Assembly (NCBI RefSeq): GCF_011927765.1
Contig: NZ_JAATJG010000011.1
Coordinates: forward strand, 1-64,000
Reading direction: 5' to 3'
Source of the DNA: Wenyingzhuangia aestuarii
Lineage (GTDB): Bacteria; Bacteroidota; Bacteroidia; Flavobacteriales; Flavobacteriaceae
DNA: 64,000 bases
The notes under the pieces are model-generated. The model saw nothing but the letters and a program-made list of their open reading frames with translations. It searched no databases and was not told where the DNA came from. Each line of letters opens with the position of its first letter. Within the stretch, counting starts at the first letter, position 1. A program made the translations under genes and the position numbers. Positions 18,011 through 27,566 of this stretch are shown here, in pieces.

Positions 18011-18754
18011 ATGCATTTAAGTCCAAAAGAAATAGATAAGTTAATGCTCCACAATGCGGGGTTTTTAGCTCAAAAAAGATATGCTAGAGGTATTTTGTTA
18101 AATTATCCAGAAACCATTGCCTTAATCTCAGCTCAATTATTAGAGTTTATAAGAGAAGGAGTTTCGGTGGTAGAATTAATGGATAGAGGTAAAAAAATTC
18201 TAGGTTGTGATGATGTAATGCCAGGAGTAGAAAAAATGATTCACGATGTGCAAATAGAAGGAACTTTTCCTGATGGAACCAAGTTGGTTACCGTACACGA
18301 ACCTATTTGTGATGAAAACTTAAATAACGATTGGGCTTTGTATGGTTCTGGTTTACAAAAAACAGGAACTAAAATAGCAATTGATAATGTAATAGATGCC
18401 AATCCTGGAGCAATAAAAGTTGGAGAAGGTGTTATCTTATTAAACGAAAACAGAAAAACCATTGAGTTGCATGTGGTAAATACAGGAGACAGACCTATAC
18501 AAGTAGGTTCTCACTACAATTTTATTGATGTGAATTTGGCTTTGGAATTTGACAGGGCAGCAAGCATTGGTTACCGATTAAATATTCCTGCAGGAACGGC
18601 CATTCGTTTTGAGCCAGGAGAAACCAAAAGTGTGGAATTGGTAGAAATTAGCGGAAACAAAATTGTATACGGAGGAAATAACTTTGTAAACGGTTGTGTA
18701 GACAATGTTCCCGTAGCAACTATTATGGAACGAGTAAACAAACAAGCAAAATAA
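18011..18754 (+). CDS. ureAB: Fused urease gamma/beta subunit
   Basis: This 247-aa protein fuses the two small urease subunits. Residues about 1-100 are the gamma subunit ([27 protein letters not shown], then [28 protein letters not shown]). Residues about 125-240 are the beta subunit ([18 protein letters not shown], then [20 protein letters not shown] and [18 protein letters not shown]). In most bacteria these are separate ureA and ureB genes; the fused form is known from Helicobacter, where it is called UreA. The linker is about 25 residues. It should assemble with UreC into the Ni enzyme that converts urea to ammonia and carbamate in the cytoplasm. It lies 6 bp upstream of ureC. Confidence 0.96.
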   Translation: MHLSPKEIDKLMLHNAGFLAQKRYARGILLNYPETIALISAQLLEFIREGVSVVELMDRGKKILGCDDVMPGVEKMIHDVQIEGTFPDGTKLVTVHEPICDENLNNDWALYGSGLQKTGTKIAIDNVIDANPGAIKVGEGVILLNENRKTIELHVVNTGDRPIQVGSHYNFIDVNLALEFDRAASIGYRLNIPAGTAIRFEPGETKSVELVEISGNKIVYGGNNFVNGCVDNVPVATIMERVNKQAK

Positions 18755-18760
18755 GAAATT

Positions 18761-20467
18761 ATGGCAAAAGAAATTAGCAAGCAGGCTTATGCTGCAATGT
18801 TTGGGATTACCACAAATGACAAGTTAACCTTAGGAGATACAGGTTTAGAAATAGAGGTTGAAAAAGATTATACGGTTTATGGTGATGAATGTAAGTTTGG
18901 TGGAGGAAAAGTCTTAAGAGATGGAATGGGACAAGCTTCCAATGTCACTCGTAAAGATTGTTTAGATACCATTATTACTAATGCGCTAATTATAGATTAC
19001 TCAGGAATTATAAAAGCAGATATCGGTATTAAAGACGGATATATTGTAGCCATTGGTAAAGGAGGAAATCCTCATATCATGCCCAATGTTCATCCTGATA
19101 TGATTGTAGGGCCAAGTACAGAGGTGATTGCATCCGAAGGGTTAATTGTAACCGCTGGAGGAATTGATGCACACATCCATTACATCTGTCCGCAACAAAT
19201 AGAAGAAGCTTTGGCTTCTGGAGTTACCACTTTTATTGGTGGAGGAACAGGACCTGCAACAGGAACCAATGCAACTACGTGTACACCTGGGGCTTTTCAT
19301 ATAGAATTTATGTTAAAAGCTACGGATGAGTTTCCGATGAACTTTGGTTTTCTAGGAAAAGGAAATACATCGCACCCAGAAGCAATTGTAGAACAAATTA
19401 AAGCAGGTGCTTGTGGATTAAAATTACACGAAGATTGGGGGTCTACTCCAGCTGCTATAGACAATTGTTTGTCTGTTGCAGAAGAAATGGATGTTCAGGT
19501 GTGTATCCATACAGATACGTTAAACGAAAGTGGATTTGTAGAAGCTTCTAAAGATGCTTTTAAAGGAAGAACCATTCATACCTATCATACCGAAGGTGCA
19601 GGAGGTGGTCATGCTCCAGATATTATTATGTTGTGTGGAGAAGAAAATGTATTGCCATCCTCTACCAATCCAACAAGGCCATTTACGGTAAATACCATTG
19701 ATGAGCATTTAGATATGTTAATGGTTTGTCATCACTTAGATAAAAATATTCCAGAAGATGTGGCTTTTGCCGAAAGTAGAATTAGAGAAGAAACCATTGC
19801 ATCCGAAGATATTTTACACGATTTAGGAGCTTTGTCTATTGTTTCTTCAGATTCTCAAGCCATGGGAAGAGTGGGAGAAGTAATTTGTAGAACTTGGCAA
19901 ACGGCCTCTAAAATGAAAGAACAAAGAGGACGATTAGAAACCGATTCTGAAAACGATAATTTAAGAGTAAAGAGATATATTTCTAAATACACCATCAATC
20001 CAGCTATTGCTCACGGAATTTCACATGTAGTAGGTTCTGTTGAGGTTGGGAAATTGGCAGATTTGGTATTGTGGAAACCTCAGTTTTTTGGAGCTAAAAC
20101 GGAAATTATTGTCAAAGGAGGAACTATTGTACAAGCTCAAATGGGAGATGCCAATGCATCAATTCCAACACCAGGTCCTTTGTATTCTAGGCCTATGTTT
20201 GGTGCAAAAGGAAATGCAGTTGGACAAACTTCTTTTGTAATGGTAGCCAATAGTGCTGTAGAAACCGTTGAGAATTACAACATTTCTAAAAAAGTAGTGG
20301 CTATTAAAAACTGTAGAAATATTGGGAAAAAAGACATGAAACATAATGATTGTATTCCAAATATTTCAGTAGATCCAGAAACGTATAAAGTAACGGTAGA
20401 TGGTCATCATTTAACTTGTGAACCAGCAACTAAAGTTCCTTTGGCACAATTGTATAATTTGTTTTAA
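18761..20467 (+). CDS. ureC: Urease alpha (catalytic) subunit
   Basis: UreC carries the dinuclear nickel site of urease. The 568-aa product is full length. Ni ligands His138 and His140 are seen in [11 protein letters not shown], the bridging carbamylated Lys221 in GLKLHEDWG, further ligands in [10 protein letters not shown] and [16 protein letters not shown], the mobile-flap active-site His in [22 protein letters not shown], and the Asp ligand in SSDSQAMGR. All key residues are therefore present and the enzyme should be active once nickel is loaded by UreDFG. The stop codon shares one base with the ureF start (TAATG), indicating coupled translation. Confidence 0.98.
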   Translation: MAKEISKQAYAAMFGITTNDKLTLGDTGLEIEVEKDYTVYGDECKFGGGKVLRDGMGQASNVTRKDCLDTIITNALIIDYSGIIKADIGIKDGYIVAIGKGGNPHIMPNVHPDMIVGPSTEVIASEGLIVTAGGIDAHIHYICPQQIEEALASGVTTFIGGGTGPATGTNATTCTPGAFHIEFMLKATDEFPMNFGFLGKGNTSHPEAIVEQIKAGACGLKLHEDWGSTPAAIDNCLSVAEEMDVQVCIHTDTLNESGFVEASKDAFKGRTIHTYHTEGAGGGHAPDIIMLCGEENVLPSSTNPTRPFTVNTIDEHLDMLMVCHHLDKNIPEDVAFAESRIREETIASEDILHDLGALSIVSSDSQAMGRVGEVICRTWQTASKMKEQRGRLETDSENDNLRVKRYISKYTINPAIAHGISHVVGSVEVGKLADLVLWKPQFFGAKTEIIVKGGTIVQAQMGDANASIPTPGPLYSRPMFGAKGNAVGQTSFVMVANSAVETVENYNISKKVVAIKNCRNIGKKDMKHNDCIPNISVDPETYKVTVDGHHLTCEPATKVPLAQLYNLF

Positions 20468-21135
20468 TGGAAAAAAATAACAACTATCATTTGTATCAAA
20501 TTTTACATTTTGCAGATTCGGCTTTCCCTATTGGGGGATTTGCTTATTCTAACGGAATGGAATATGCCGTGAAATCTCAAATCATCAATACTGTAGAGGA
20601 ATTAATACAGTATTTAAAGTCATATATAGATCAAATGTATGCGTTTGATTTGGCTTTTGTAAAACAAGCATGTACTGTTAAAACCTTTGAAGAATTAGAG
20701 TTGCTATCTGATGATTACAATGTCATGTTGTTAAATCCTGCACTAAAAAAAGCAGGAATGGTATTAGGTAAAAACTGGTTGTCTATATTGGTAAATTTGT
20801 TTGAGGTGCCTAATTTAGATTGGTACAAAAAAATAGATACAGACTTTCATATTGTATTTGCAGCTTCTCTAGGAAGTTTGGGTTTTTCGGCTCAAGAAAT
20901 CTGTGAGTTGTTTGTGTTTATGAATGTGAGAGATCAATTAAGTGTGGTGGTAAGATTAGGTACATTGGGACCCACAAAATCACATCAAATACAAAAAGAA
21001 TTATTAAGTTATGTGGCTACAGAATACAACATGTCTTCTATTCCAGAAGTAAAAAATGCTTGCAAGAATGCGTACATGTTAGAATTGTGTCAGTTGTCAC
21101 ATCAATATTTATATACAAAACTATTTCAAAATTAA
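20467..21135 (+). CDS. ureF: Urease accessory protein UreF
   Basis: UreF binds UreD and gates the UreG GTPase during nickel delivery to apo-urease. The 222-aa protein carries the family opening [23 protein letters not shown] near residue 12, and the C-terminal [18 protein letters not shown] segment. It is cytoplasmic and mostly helical, of normal length. Its start overlaps the ureC stop by one base and ureG follows after 4 bp. No ureE lies between ureC and ureF, where many clusters have one. Confidence 0.95.
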   Translation: MEKNNNYHLYQILHFADSAFPIGGFAYSNGMEYAVKSQIINTVEELIQYLKSYIDQMYAFDLAFVKQACTVKTFEELELLSDDYNVMLLNPALKKAGMVLGKNWLSILVNLFEVPNLDWYKKIDTDFHIVFAASLGSLGFSAQEICELFVFMNVRDQLSVVVRLGTLGPTKSHQIQKELLSYVATEYNMSSIPEVKNACKNAYMLELCQLSHQYLYTKLFQN

Positions 21136-21139
21136 TTTT

Positions 21140-21850
21140 ATGAAAATTTACGAAGAGATCTTACATCACAAAGAAACTTGGGAAAACCCTGGTTTTTTCT
21201 CTAACAGAGAATTACAGGTAGAAAATAGAGATTTTAAAAAAAGAGCCTTTACCGTAGGTATTGGAGGACCTGTAGGAACAGGAAAAACAGCGTTGTTGCT
21301 TAAAATTTGTCAGATGTTGTCTGATAAAATGAAGATAGCAGCCGTTACCAATGATATTTTTACCAAAGAGGATGCTGAGTTTTTAACAAGAAACAAAGCT
21401 TTAGAAGCGGATAAAATTGTTGGGGTAGAAACAGGTGGGTGTCCACATGCTGCCATTAGAGAAGATGTTTCTGGAAATTTAAATGCTTTAGAAGAATTGA
21501 TGACTAAGTTTCCTGATACAGAAATTTTGTTTGTAGAAAGTGGAGGAGATAATTTAGCGGCTCACTTTAGTAAAGAATTAGTTGATTTTTCTATTTATGT
21601 AATTGATGTTTCTGGAGGTGATAAAATTCCTAGAAAAGGAGGGCCAGGAATTACACAAGCAGATTTATTAGTGATTAATAAAATTGATATTGCAGAATTG
21701 GTACATGCAGATTTAAATGTAATGGATAGAGATTCTAAAAAAATGCGTGGAGATGGACCTTTTGTGTTCGCAAAAGCTTACGAAGGATATAATGTAGATG
21801 TGATTATAAATCACGTTTTACATGCAAGAAAACATGCTTTAGAAGATTAG
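21140..21850 (+). CDS. ureG: Urease accessory GTPase UreG
   Basis: UreG is a SIMIBI-class GTPase that carries nickel to urease. In 236 aa it has the P-loop GGPVGTGKT near residue 43-51, the metal-binding CPH motif within [13 protein letters not shown], the Walker-B-like region [13 protein letters not shown] and the guanine-specificity motif NKIDIAE. UreG proteins are usually about 200-210 aa; this one has an N-terminal extension of roughly 30 residues with only one HH pair, so it is not a His-rich nickel store. It is the last gene of the forward urea operon and ends at a terminator facing the nicO-like gene. Confidence 0.96.
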   Translation: MKIYEEILHHKETWENPGFFSNRELQVENRDFKKRAFTVGIGGPVGTGKTALLLKICQMLSDKMKIAAVTNDIFTKEDAEFLTRNKALEADKIVGVETGGCPHAAIREDVSGNLNALEELMTKFPDTEILFVESGGDNLAAHFSKELVDFSIYVIDVSGGDKIPRKGGPGITQADLLVINKIDIAELVHADLNVMDRDSKKMRGDGPFVFAKAYEGYNVDVIINHVLHARKHALED

Positions 21851-21874
21851 CATAAAGAATTTTCATGATAAAGG

Positions 21875-21901
21875 GGAGAACTGTAAGGGTTCTCCTTTTT
21901 T
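21875..21901 (+). terminator. Rho-independent terminator after ureG
   Basis: A 7-bp stem GGAGAAC (21875-21881) with its complement at 21889-21895 is followed by six Ts. It separates ureG from the convergent metal-permease gene. Confidence 0.88.
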
Positions 21902-21907
21902 GTTTTG

Positions 21908-22576
21908 TTACAGTCCTAAAAAAATGATGGAGATTCCACAAGTTAACAAGGTAATTCCTACCAATACATTGCTGTATTTGTGTATGTTTTTAAAAGGAAT
22001 TTTTACTGTTAAAAAAGACAAAGGCAATACCACTGCTAACATAGTTAGTAAGGTGGCAATGCTAAAGGTAACAGAAACCAATAAAATAGCGGTGCTGTTT
22101 TCATGAGCAGCAGGATACATCAGCATTGGAATTAATACTTCGCAAGGACCAAAAACAAAAATTAAAAATAAAGACCAAGGAGATATTTTTCTATCGCTGT
22201 TCTTACGGGTTAAAAACTTAGGCAATTTATGTGTGTGTGGTTTCTGATATGTGATCCTTTTTATAATTCCAAAAATTAGATAAAGGGCTCCAATAATAAT
22301 AAACAACCAACCAGCAATATCTCCTCGTTGACTTTCTAAAAATTCAATTTTAGACAATCCAACTCCAAAAATAATTCCAATAATTCCAATAAGAATAGAG
22401 CTAGAAACGTGTCCTAATCCACACATAAGTGTAACAGAAGATGTTTTTTTTAAAGTCCATCCTTTAGATTTTGCCATTACTACAAAAGGAACGTAATGAT
22501 CGGGTCCTGTAAGGGTGTGTATAACACCAATAGAAATAGCTGTGCTTAGTAGTATTTGTAGTTCGGGAGTAATCAT
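21908..22576 (-). CDS. NicO/UreH-like nickel permease candidate
   Basis: This 222-aa integral membrane protein has about six membrane segments and the motif HTLTGPDHYVPF near residue 20, the His/Asp signature of the NicO/UreH branch of nickel-cobalt transporters (related to the HX4DH motif of NiCoT). A second polar cluster, FGPCEVLIPM, lies near residue 140. A cytoplasmic-loop stretch with KPHTHKLPK may help metal binding. It begins 3 bp after ureD on the same strand, so the two form one unit. Given urease needs nickel, nickel uptake is the natural role. Homologues are sometimes annotated only as sulfite exporter TauE/SafE-like, so the exact substrate is inferred. Confidence 0.8.
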   Translation of the reverse strand: MITPELQILLSTAISIGVIHTLTGPDHYVPFVVMAKSKGWTLKKTSSVTLMCGLGHVSSSILIGIIGIIFGVGLSKIEFLESQRGDIAGWLFIIIGALYLIFGIIKRITYQKPHTHKLPKFLTRKNSDRKISPWSLFLIFVFGPCEVLIPMLMYPAAHENSTAILLVSVTFSIATLLTMLAVVLPLSFLTVKIPFKNIHKYSNVLVGITLLTCGISIIFLGL

Positions 22577-22579
22577 GTT

Positions 22580-23416
22580 TTAATATTTTCTTTCGTAGGG
22601 GTTAAAGTTTAGTTGTTCTTTGTCTAGAAAAATGGTTCCAATTTCTTTCACAAATTTCCAGAGAATTAAGGTTTCTGTAGCCGAGGCTCTAAGAATGTGT
22701 AAATTGGGGTTTATAGTATCTGTCGAAACTACAAAAGTTGGTTGAGGTTTACTTTCTGTGCTTAGCCATTTTTCTACAATATTTTTGCAATGGTTTAGTA
22801 CAGTCAAAGCTCTTTCTGTATTTCCAATCATATATAAATTTATAAATGTAGTGTGATTGGCTAATATACCCGGTGAGCTACAGTTGTTTTTTTTAGGACT
22901 TAAAGAAAATTTATCTAAAAGAATTCTTTTACTGTTATAAACAACTTCTGCTTCAGAATAAAAATAATCAAACTCTAAATTTTCGTTGCTTTTTACTCTC
23001 CCTACGCTTACCCAATCTAACAACACAAAACTACTTTCATTAGCTAAATTACATGTTAAATATTGTTTTAAATTGCTGTCTTTTTGTAAAACTAAAGGGT
23101 CGTTTAGTATAAAAAAACGGGCATTATCTTTTATGTTTATTTCTTGATGAATGGCACAAGTTCTTCCGTCTTCCGATTTGTAAACCCTATTATTTGCTTG
23201 CGATGTTAATACACAGGTAGTATTTGCATTTGCTTCAATATTTATTTTTACATGATCTCCTTGTACAAAGCCTCCACCGTAATTAGTAGTAGTTAAATGG
23301 CAATTGGTTTCGTGAGATTTTGGGGTTAGTATTTTAATCGGTTTCTGATTGCGAATGGTAGTCGCTCTAGTAATTCCTTGTATGTTTTTTAGTACAATTT
23401 GGGTGCAATCATTCAT
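22580..23416 (-). CDS. ureD: Urease accessory protein UreD (UreH)
   Basis: UreD docks on apo-urease and, with UreF and UreG, passes nickel to the active site. The product has family landmarks NYGGGFVQGDHVKINIEANANTTCVLTSQANNRVYKS in the first third and LLDWVSVGR in the middle. I choose the ATG at 23416 (278 aa). The longer reading frame to 23455 would start upstream of a TATATTTG -7 box (23437-23444 on this strand), so it cannot be the start if that promoter is used. The gene is on the opposite strand to ureABCFG, with the NicO-like permease downstream, and is divergent from the histidine-kinase gene. Confidence 0.93.
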   Translation of the reverse strand: MNDCTQIVLKNIQGITRATTIRNQKPIKILTPKSHETNCHLTTTNYGGGFVQGDHVKINIEANANTTCVLTSQANNRVYKSEDGRTCAIHQEINIKDNARFFILNDPLVLQKDSNLKQYLTCNLANESSFVLLDWVSVGRVKSNENLEFDYFYSEAEVVYNSKRILLDKFSLSPKKNNCSSPGILANHTTFINLYMIGNTERALTVLNHCKNIVEKWLSTESKPQPTFVVSTDTINPNLHILRASATETLILWKFVKEIGTIFLDKEQLNFNPYERKY

Positions 23417-23417
23417 T

Positions 23418-23444
23418 ATACGTACGTAATTTTGTCCAAATATA
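23418..23444 (-). promoter_or_regulatory. ureD promoter with urea-operon-like operator motif
   Basis: On the minus strand TATATTTG (23444-23437) fits the TAnnTTTG -7 consensus. Four bases further on comes a stretch (23432-23418) that reads AAATTACGTACGTAT. Its complement, ATACGTACGTAATTT, differs by one base from ATACGTAAGTAATTT at 11072-11086 in the porin-urt-ure promoter. In both places the motif lies at the presumed transcription start, just downstream of the -7 box. The ureD ATG follows at once. Confidence 0.6.
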
Positions 23445-23500
23445 AAGAATACCAAGTAGTGTATACCTGTTTTTTAGCAGATTCTATCCTTCAAAACGCA

Positions 23501-23531
23501 TTGAATATTGGTTTTTACTTAAGTATATTTG
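23501..23531 (+). promoter_or_regulatory. Promoter of the histidine kinase / response regulator pair
   Basis: TTG at 23501-23503, a 20-nt spacer and TATATTTG at 23524-23531 match the Bacteroidota -33/-7 promoter pattern closely. The kinase ATG is 24 bp further on. This promoter is divergent from that of ureD, in the same 138-bp gap. Confidence 0.6.
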
Positions 23532-23554
23532 CTAAGTAACGATTACTCCATAAA

Positions 23555-25399
23555 ATGAAATCTACTTCTTTTGATGAAAGTCAGCAAAGTTCTAACAATA
23601 CCTTAAAACAATACCATGTTTTGTATGTGGCTGCTTTGTCTGTAATAGCTATTATCACCATTATTAGTCAAGTGTTAATTCAGAAACACTTAGACAATCA
23701 AATTCACGATTCTCATTTAATTAACTATGCTTCTAGGTTGCGAACCAATTCTCAAACCTTGGCAAAATTAAGTTTAAAGCTAGAAAAAGGGGAGCAGTTA
23801 AGAACTACTAGTAAAGATTTTGAGACCACTCTTTTGCAGTGGCAAAATACACACGAAAGTTTGTTGTCTGGAAACGAGTTTTTGAGTTTGCCCAAAAACA
23901 AGAATATGGATATGTTTGAGTTGTATAGAATTATAGATCGTCCTTATAGGAACATTTTAAATGCAGCTTACAAAGTTCATGAGTTGATGAATGAAGGAAC
24001 TATAGAAGATATTACTCTTATAAAACCTTATACTAATATTATTTTAGAAAACGAGAATTCGTATCTGTTAGGAATGGAGATGATTGTTTTTGATTATGAT
24101 AAAATATCTAGAACCAATATTAGAGATTTAAAAAGTATTGAATATGCTTTGCTAACCATTGTAATGATTATGTTAATGTTAGAGGCTGTTTTTATTTTTA
24201 TTCCTCTGGCTAAAAAAATAAAAGTAAGTTTTAGTGGGTTGATTGAATCAGAAAAGAAAGCCAAAAAATTAGCTACAGCTTTAAAGGAGAATAATAAAAT
24301 TTTAGAAAGATCTCATAACGAATTAAGAGAGGTAAACTTTGCTTTGGAAAAGGCATCGTATTTGGTAAAGATAGATGCAGAGGGAAATATTATTTATGCT
24401 AATGATAAGTATTGTCATGTGACTAAATATAATATGAATCAGTTGTTAGGAAAGCCTATTTTTTACAACAATATGGGGGGTGATGAAAGTATTATTTACA
24501 AACACATAAAATCACAAGAAGTAAGAAAAGAGGTTTGGCAAGGAGAAATATTTGATCATGCTTCTGATGGATCTGGTTTTTGGTTAGATGTTACCGTAAT
24601 GCCTGTTATTAATAAAAAAGGAGAAGTACATCAGTTTTTAGTCATAGGATTTGATATTACACTAAGAAAAAAGACAGAAGAAGAACTACGTTTGTTAAGT
24701 GAAGAAAAATTAAGAAGACAAAAAATAATTCAGAAAGTTAGAAACATGTCTACCATTATTGGTCAAGAAAAAGAACGCAAAAGGGTAGCGGCAGAAATAC
24801 ACGATGGAATTGGTCAAATGTTAACTTCTTTACGAATTCAGGTAGAGTTTTTGGAAGAAAAAAATCCTGAGAATGTAAAAGAAATTGCCGTATTGTATCA
24901 GTTAATTCATGCCATTGTAAACGAAACTCGAAGGATTTGTTTTGAATTACAGCCTAATGTTTTAGAAGATTTTGGTTTAAAAGCTGCACTGTCTGACTTG
25001 ATAAAGAACATCAGAAAAAATACAGGATATAATATTGTGTACGAAGATCATTACGATGTTCAAGAAAAATCTCCAGAAAGAGATATTGCTATTTATAGAA
25101 TTGTTCAAGAAACGTTAAATAATGCGGTTAAACATGCTAAGGCAGATAAAGTGACTGTTTTTATAGAATCGGATGCAGAATTTATAACCTTGCAAATTAA
25201 AGACGACGGTTTAGGGTTTAATTACAATAGCACCCATATATTTGAGGCTAAGAACAATACACACGGACTTCGTAATATTAAAGAAAGAGCAGAATTGTTA
25301 AACGCTAAATTGTCTATCAATTCTGAATTGGAAAAAGGAACTGAAATTAAAGTAGAAATTCCTATTGATAAATCTTTAGATTTAGAGGAAGAGCATTAA
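23555..25399 (+). CDS. PAS-domain sensor histidine kinase (NarX/DegS type)
   Basis: This 614-aa membrane kinase has a first membrane segment at about residues 25-45, a helical periplasmic sensor of about 155 residues, a second membrane segment near 205-225, a short coiled coil, a PAS domain (about 255-370), a HisKA_3 dimerisation domain with phospho-acceptor His416 in AAEIHDGIGQ, and a HATPase_c domain (IVQETLNNAVKHAKA as N-box, KDDGLGFN and HGLRNIKERAE). The signal is not known. It is followed 11 bp later by its cognate regulator and lies divergent from ureD, which makes control of the urea genes a plausible but untested role. Confidence 0.92.
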   Translation: MKSTSFDESQQSSNNTLKQYHVLYVAALSVIAIITIISQVLIQKHLDNQIHDSHLINYASRLRTNSQTLAKLSLKLEKGEQLRTTSKDFETTLLQWQNTHESLLSGNEFLSLPKNKNMDMFELYRIIDRPYRNILNAAYKVHELMNEGTIEDITLIKPYTNIILENENSYLLGMEMIVFDYDKISRTNIRDLKSIEYALLTIVMIMLMLEAVFIFIPLAKKIKVSFSGLIESEKKAKKLATALKENNKILERSHNELREVNFALEKASYLVKIDAEGNIIYANDKYCHVTKYNMNQLLGKPIFYNNMGGDESIIYKHIKSQEVRKEVWQGEIFDHASDGSGFWLDVTVMPVINKKGEVHQFLVIGFDITLRKKTEEELRLLSEEKLRRQKIIQKVRNMSTIIGQEKERKRVAAEIHDGIGQMLTSLRIQVEFLEEKNPENVKEIAVLYQLIHAIVNETRRICFELQPNVLEDFGLKAALSDLIKNIRKNTGYNIVYEDHYDVQEKSPERDIAIYRIVQETLNNAVKHAKADKVTVFIESDAEFITLQIKDDGLGFNYNSTHIFEAKNNTHGLRNIKERAELLNAKLSINSELEKGTEIKVEIPIDKSLDLEEEH

Positions 25400-25410
25400 A
25401 AAGAATCTTT

Positions 25411-26085
25411 ATGAAAGTAAAAAAAATTATGCTGGTTGATGATCATGAGATTTTTCGTCATGGTGTAAAACAATTGATAGATAATGAAAGCGACATGGAG
25501 GTGGTGGCACAAGCTAGTAACGGTTATGAAGCTATTGTGAAATACGATCAGTTTCAGCCCGACATTGTGTTGATGGATATTTCTATGCCACAATATAGTG
25601 GCTTAGATGCTTCTCAAGAATTATTTAGAAAGAACAGCGATGTAAAAATATTGTTCTTGTCTTTATATGATAGAGATGATTATATTTTAAAAGCGGTGAA
25701 TATGGGAGCTCACGGTTATATTTTAAAAGATGAATCTAACAAAGATTTTTTAAAAGCGATTAGAAAAGTATCGGAAGGGAAACTTTATTTTTCGGGAGAC
25801 ACAAGTAATATCATCATTAATAGTTTTAGAAAAGATACTAATGGAGATGCCAATTCGGCTACGGTAGGGGTAGAAAAAGGGTTTAGATTGTCTAAAAGAG
25901 AAACTCAAATTCTAGAGCAAATAGCAGAGGGTTTAAGTAATAAAGATTTGTCGGAATTATTTAAGTTGAGTATTAGAACCATTGAATCTCATCGTTTAAA
26001 TATTATGAGAAAACTAAGAGTAAAAAGTATAGAGCAAGCTGTTTTGGTAGCAAAATCAGAAAATTTGATTGTTGTAAAAGAATAA
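25411..26085 (+). CDS. NarL/LuxR-family response regulator
   Basis: A 224-aa two-domain regulator. The receiver domain (1-120) has acidic pocket Asp10-Asp11, phospho-acceptor Asp56 in LMDISMPQ, and the switch Lys in YILKDES. The C-terminal LuxR-type helix-turn-helix reads LSKRETQILEQIAEGLSNKD, then SIRTIESHRLNIMRKL. It pairs with the kinase just upstream, 11 bp away, and is probably a DNA-binding transcription factor activated by phosphorylation. Target genes are not shown by the sequence; the neighbouring urea units are candidates. Confidence 0.93.
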   Translation: MKVKKIMLVDDHEIFRHGVKQLIDNESDMEVVAQASNGYEAIVKYDQFQPDIVLMDISMPQYSGLDASQELFRKNSDVKILFLSLYDRDDYILKAVNMGAHGYILKDESNKDFLKAIRKVSEGKLYFSGDTSNIIINSFRKDTNGDANSATVGVEKGFRLSKRETQILEQIAEGLSNKDLSELFKLSIRTIESHRLNIMRKLRVKSIEQAVLVAKSENLIVVKE

Positions 26086-26215
26086 TAAATATATATTTAG
26101 TGTTTTAAGGTCTGTTGTGTAAAAGCATCAGGTCTTTTTTGTTTTATAGGGGGAGTATAAGCTTTATAACTAACAGAATATTTCTTATATTTAAGTAAAT
26201 CCAATTTTAACAAAC

Positions 26216-26911
26216 ATGATTTCTAAAAAAGTAAATTCTGTAACAGAAGCATTAACAGGTGTTGCCAATGGTATGACCTTGTTGGTAGGTGGTTTTGGTT
26301 TGTGTGGTATTCCAGAAAATGCCATTGCAGAATTGGTTCGTTTAAATGTGCAGCAATTAACCTGTGTGTCTAACAACGCAGGGGTTGATGATTTTGGTTT
26401 GGGCTTGTTGTTAAAAAAGCATCAAATAAAAAAAATGGTTTCTTCTTATGTAGGAGAAAATCATGAGTTTGAAAGACAAATGCTAAACAATGAAATTGAA
26501 GTAGAATTAATTCCGCAAGGAACTTTAGCTGAAAGATGTAGATCTGCTAAAGTTGGAATTCCAGCGTTTTTTACACCTGCTGGAGTAGGAACAGAAGTGG
26601 CTCAAGGCAAAGAAGTTCGAGAATTTAACGGAAAACAATATTTGTTAGAATATGCTGTAAAAGCCGATTTTGCTTTGATAAAAGCATGGAAAGGTGATGA
26701 AGCTGGAAATATTATATTTAAAGGAACGGCACGTAATTTTAATCAAGCCATGTGTGGAGCTGCCAAAGTAAATGTGGTAGAGGTAGAGGAGTTGGTTCCT
26801 GTAGGAACTTTAAATCCTAACGAAATTCATGTACCTGGAGTTTTTGTGCAAAGAATTTTCCAAGGAGAGAAATATGAAAAACGAATTGAAAAATTAACCA
26901 TATCAGAATAA
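26216..26911 (+). CDS. scoA: 3-oxoacid CoA-transferase subunit A
   Basis: Subunit A of a family I CoA-transferase, which moves CoA from succinyl-CoA to acetoacetate or another 3-oxoacid. The 231-aa product shows the CoA-binding loop [11 protein letters not shown] near residue 23-33 and [21 protein letters not shown] in the middle. It is followed after 1 bp by subunit B, so translation is coupled. Together with the thiolase nearby on the other strand it fits acetoacetate or ketone-body use. A succinyl-CoA or acetyl-CoA donor cannot be separated by eye. Confidence 0.92.
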   Translation: MISKKVNSVTEALTGVANGMTLLVGGFGLCGIPENAIAELVRLNVQQLTCVSNNAGVDDFGLGLLLKKHQIKKMVSSYVGENHEFERQMLNNEIEVELIPQGTLAERCRSAKVGIPAFFTPAGVGTEVAQGKEVREFNGKQYLLEYAVKADFALIKAWKGDEAGNIIFKGTARNFNQAMCGAAKVNVVEVEELVPVGTLNPNEIHVPGVFVQRIFQGEKYEKRIEKLTISE

Positions 26912-26912
26912 T

Positions 26913-27566
26913 ATGTTAACCAAAGAGCAAATAGCACAACGTATATCTAGAGAGTTGCAAGATGGTTTTTATGTCAATTTAGGAATTGGAATTCCTACTT
27001 TGGTAGCTAATTATGTTCCAAATGGAATTAATGTAGAATTCCAAAGTGAAAATGGAGTGTTGGGTATGGGGCCTTTTCCTACCAAAGAAGCAGTAGATGC
27101 TGATTTGATTAATGCAGGAAAACAAACCATTACAACATTGCCTGGAGCTTCTTTTTTTGATTCGGAATTAAGTTTTGGAATGATTAGAGGGCAACATATA
27201 GATTTAACAGTTTTGGGGGCGATGGAAGTTTCTCAGAATGGAGATATTGCCAACTGGAAAATTCCTGGTAAAATGGTAAAAGGTATGGGCGGAGCTATGG
27301 ATTTGGTAGCTAGTGCAGAAAATATTATTGTTGCCATGATGCATACCAACAGAGCAGGACAGTCTAAATTGTTAAAACAATGTAGTTTGCCGTTAACAGG
27401 AATTAATTGTGTAAAAACAATTGTAACCAATTTAGGGTTGTTAACTGTAGAGAATGGAAAATTTTTGTTAAAAGAAACCGCTCCAGAAGTTGGAATAGAA
27501 TATATTAAAAGTGTTACAGAAGGTGATTTAGCAGTGTCTCCAGATTGTAAAACAATGCTTATATAA
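26913..27566 (+). CDS. scoB: 3-oxoacid CoA-transferase subunit B
   Basis: Subunit B supplies the catalytic glutamate of the CoA-transferase. It is seen as Glu46 in FQSENGVLGMGPFP, which forms the enzyme-CoA thioester. Other family segments are GFYVNLGIGIPTLVANY and IPGKMVKGMGGAMDLVA. The 217-aa length is normal. It starts 1 bp after subunit A and its last 8 bases overlap the end of the convergent NlpC/P60 gene, leaving no room for a terminator between them. Confidence 0.93.
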   Translation: MLTKEQIAQRISRELQDGFYVNLGIGIPTLVANYVPNGINVEFQSENGVLGMGPFPTKEAVDADLINAGKQTITTLPGASFFDSELSFGMIRGQHIDLTVLGAMEVSQNGDIANWKIPGKMVKGMGGAMDLVASAENIIVAMMHTNRAGQSKLLKQCSLPLTGINCVKTIVTNLGLLTVENGKFLLKETAPEVGIEYIKSVTEGDLAVSPDCKTMLI

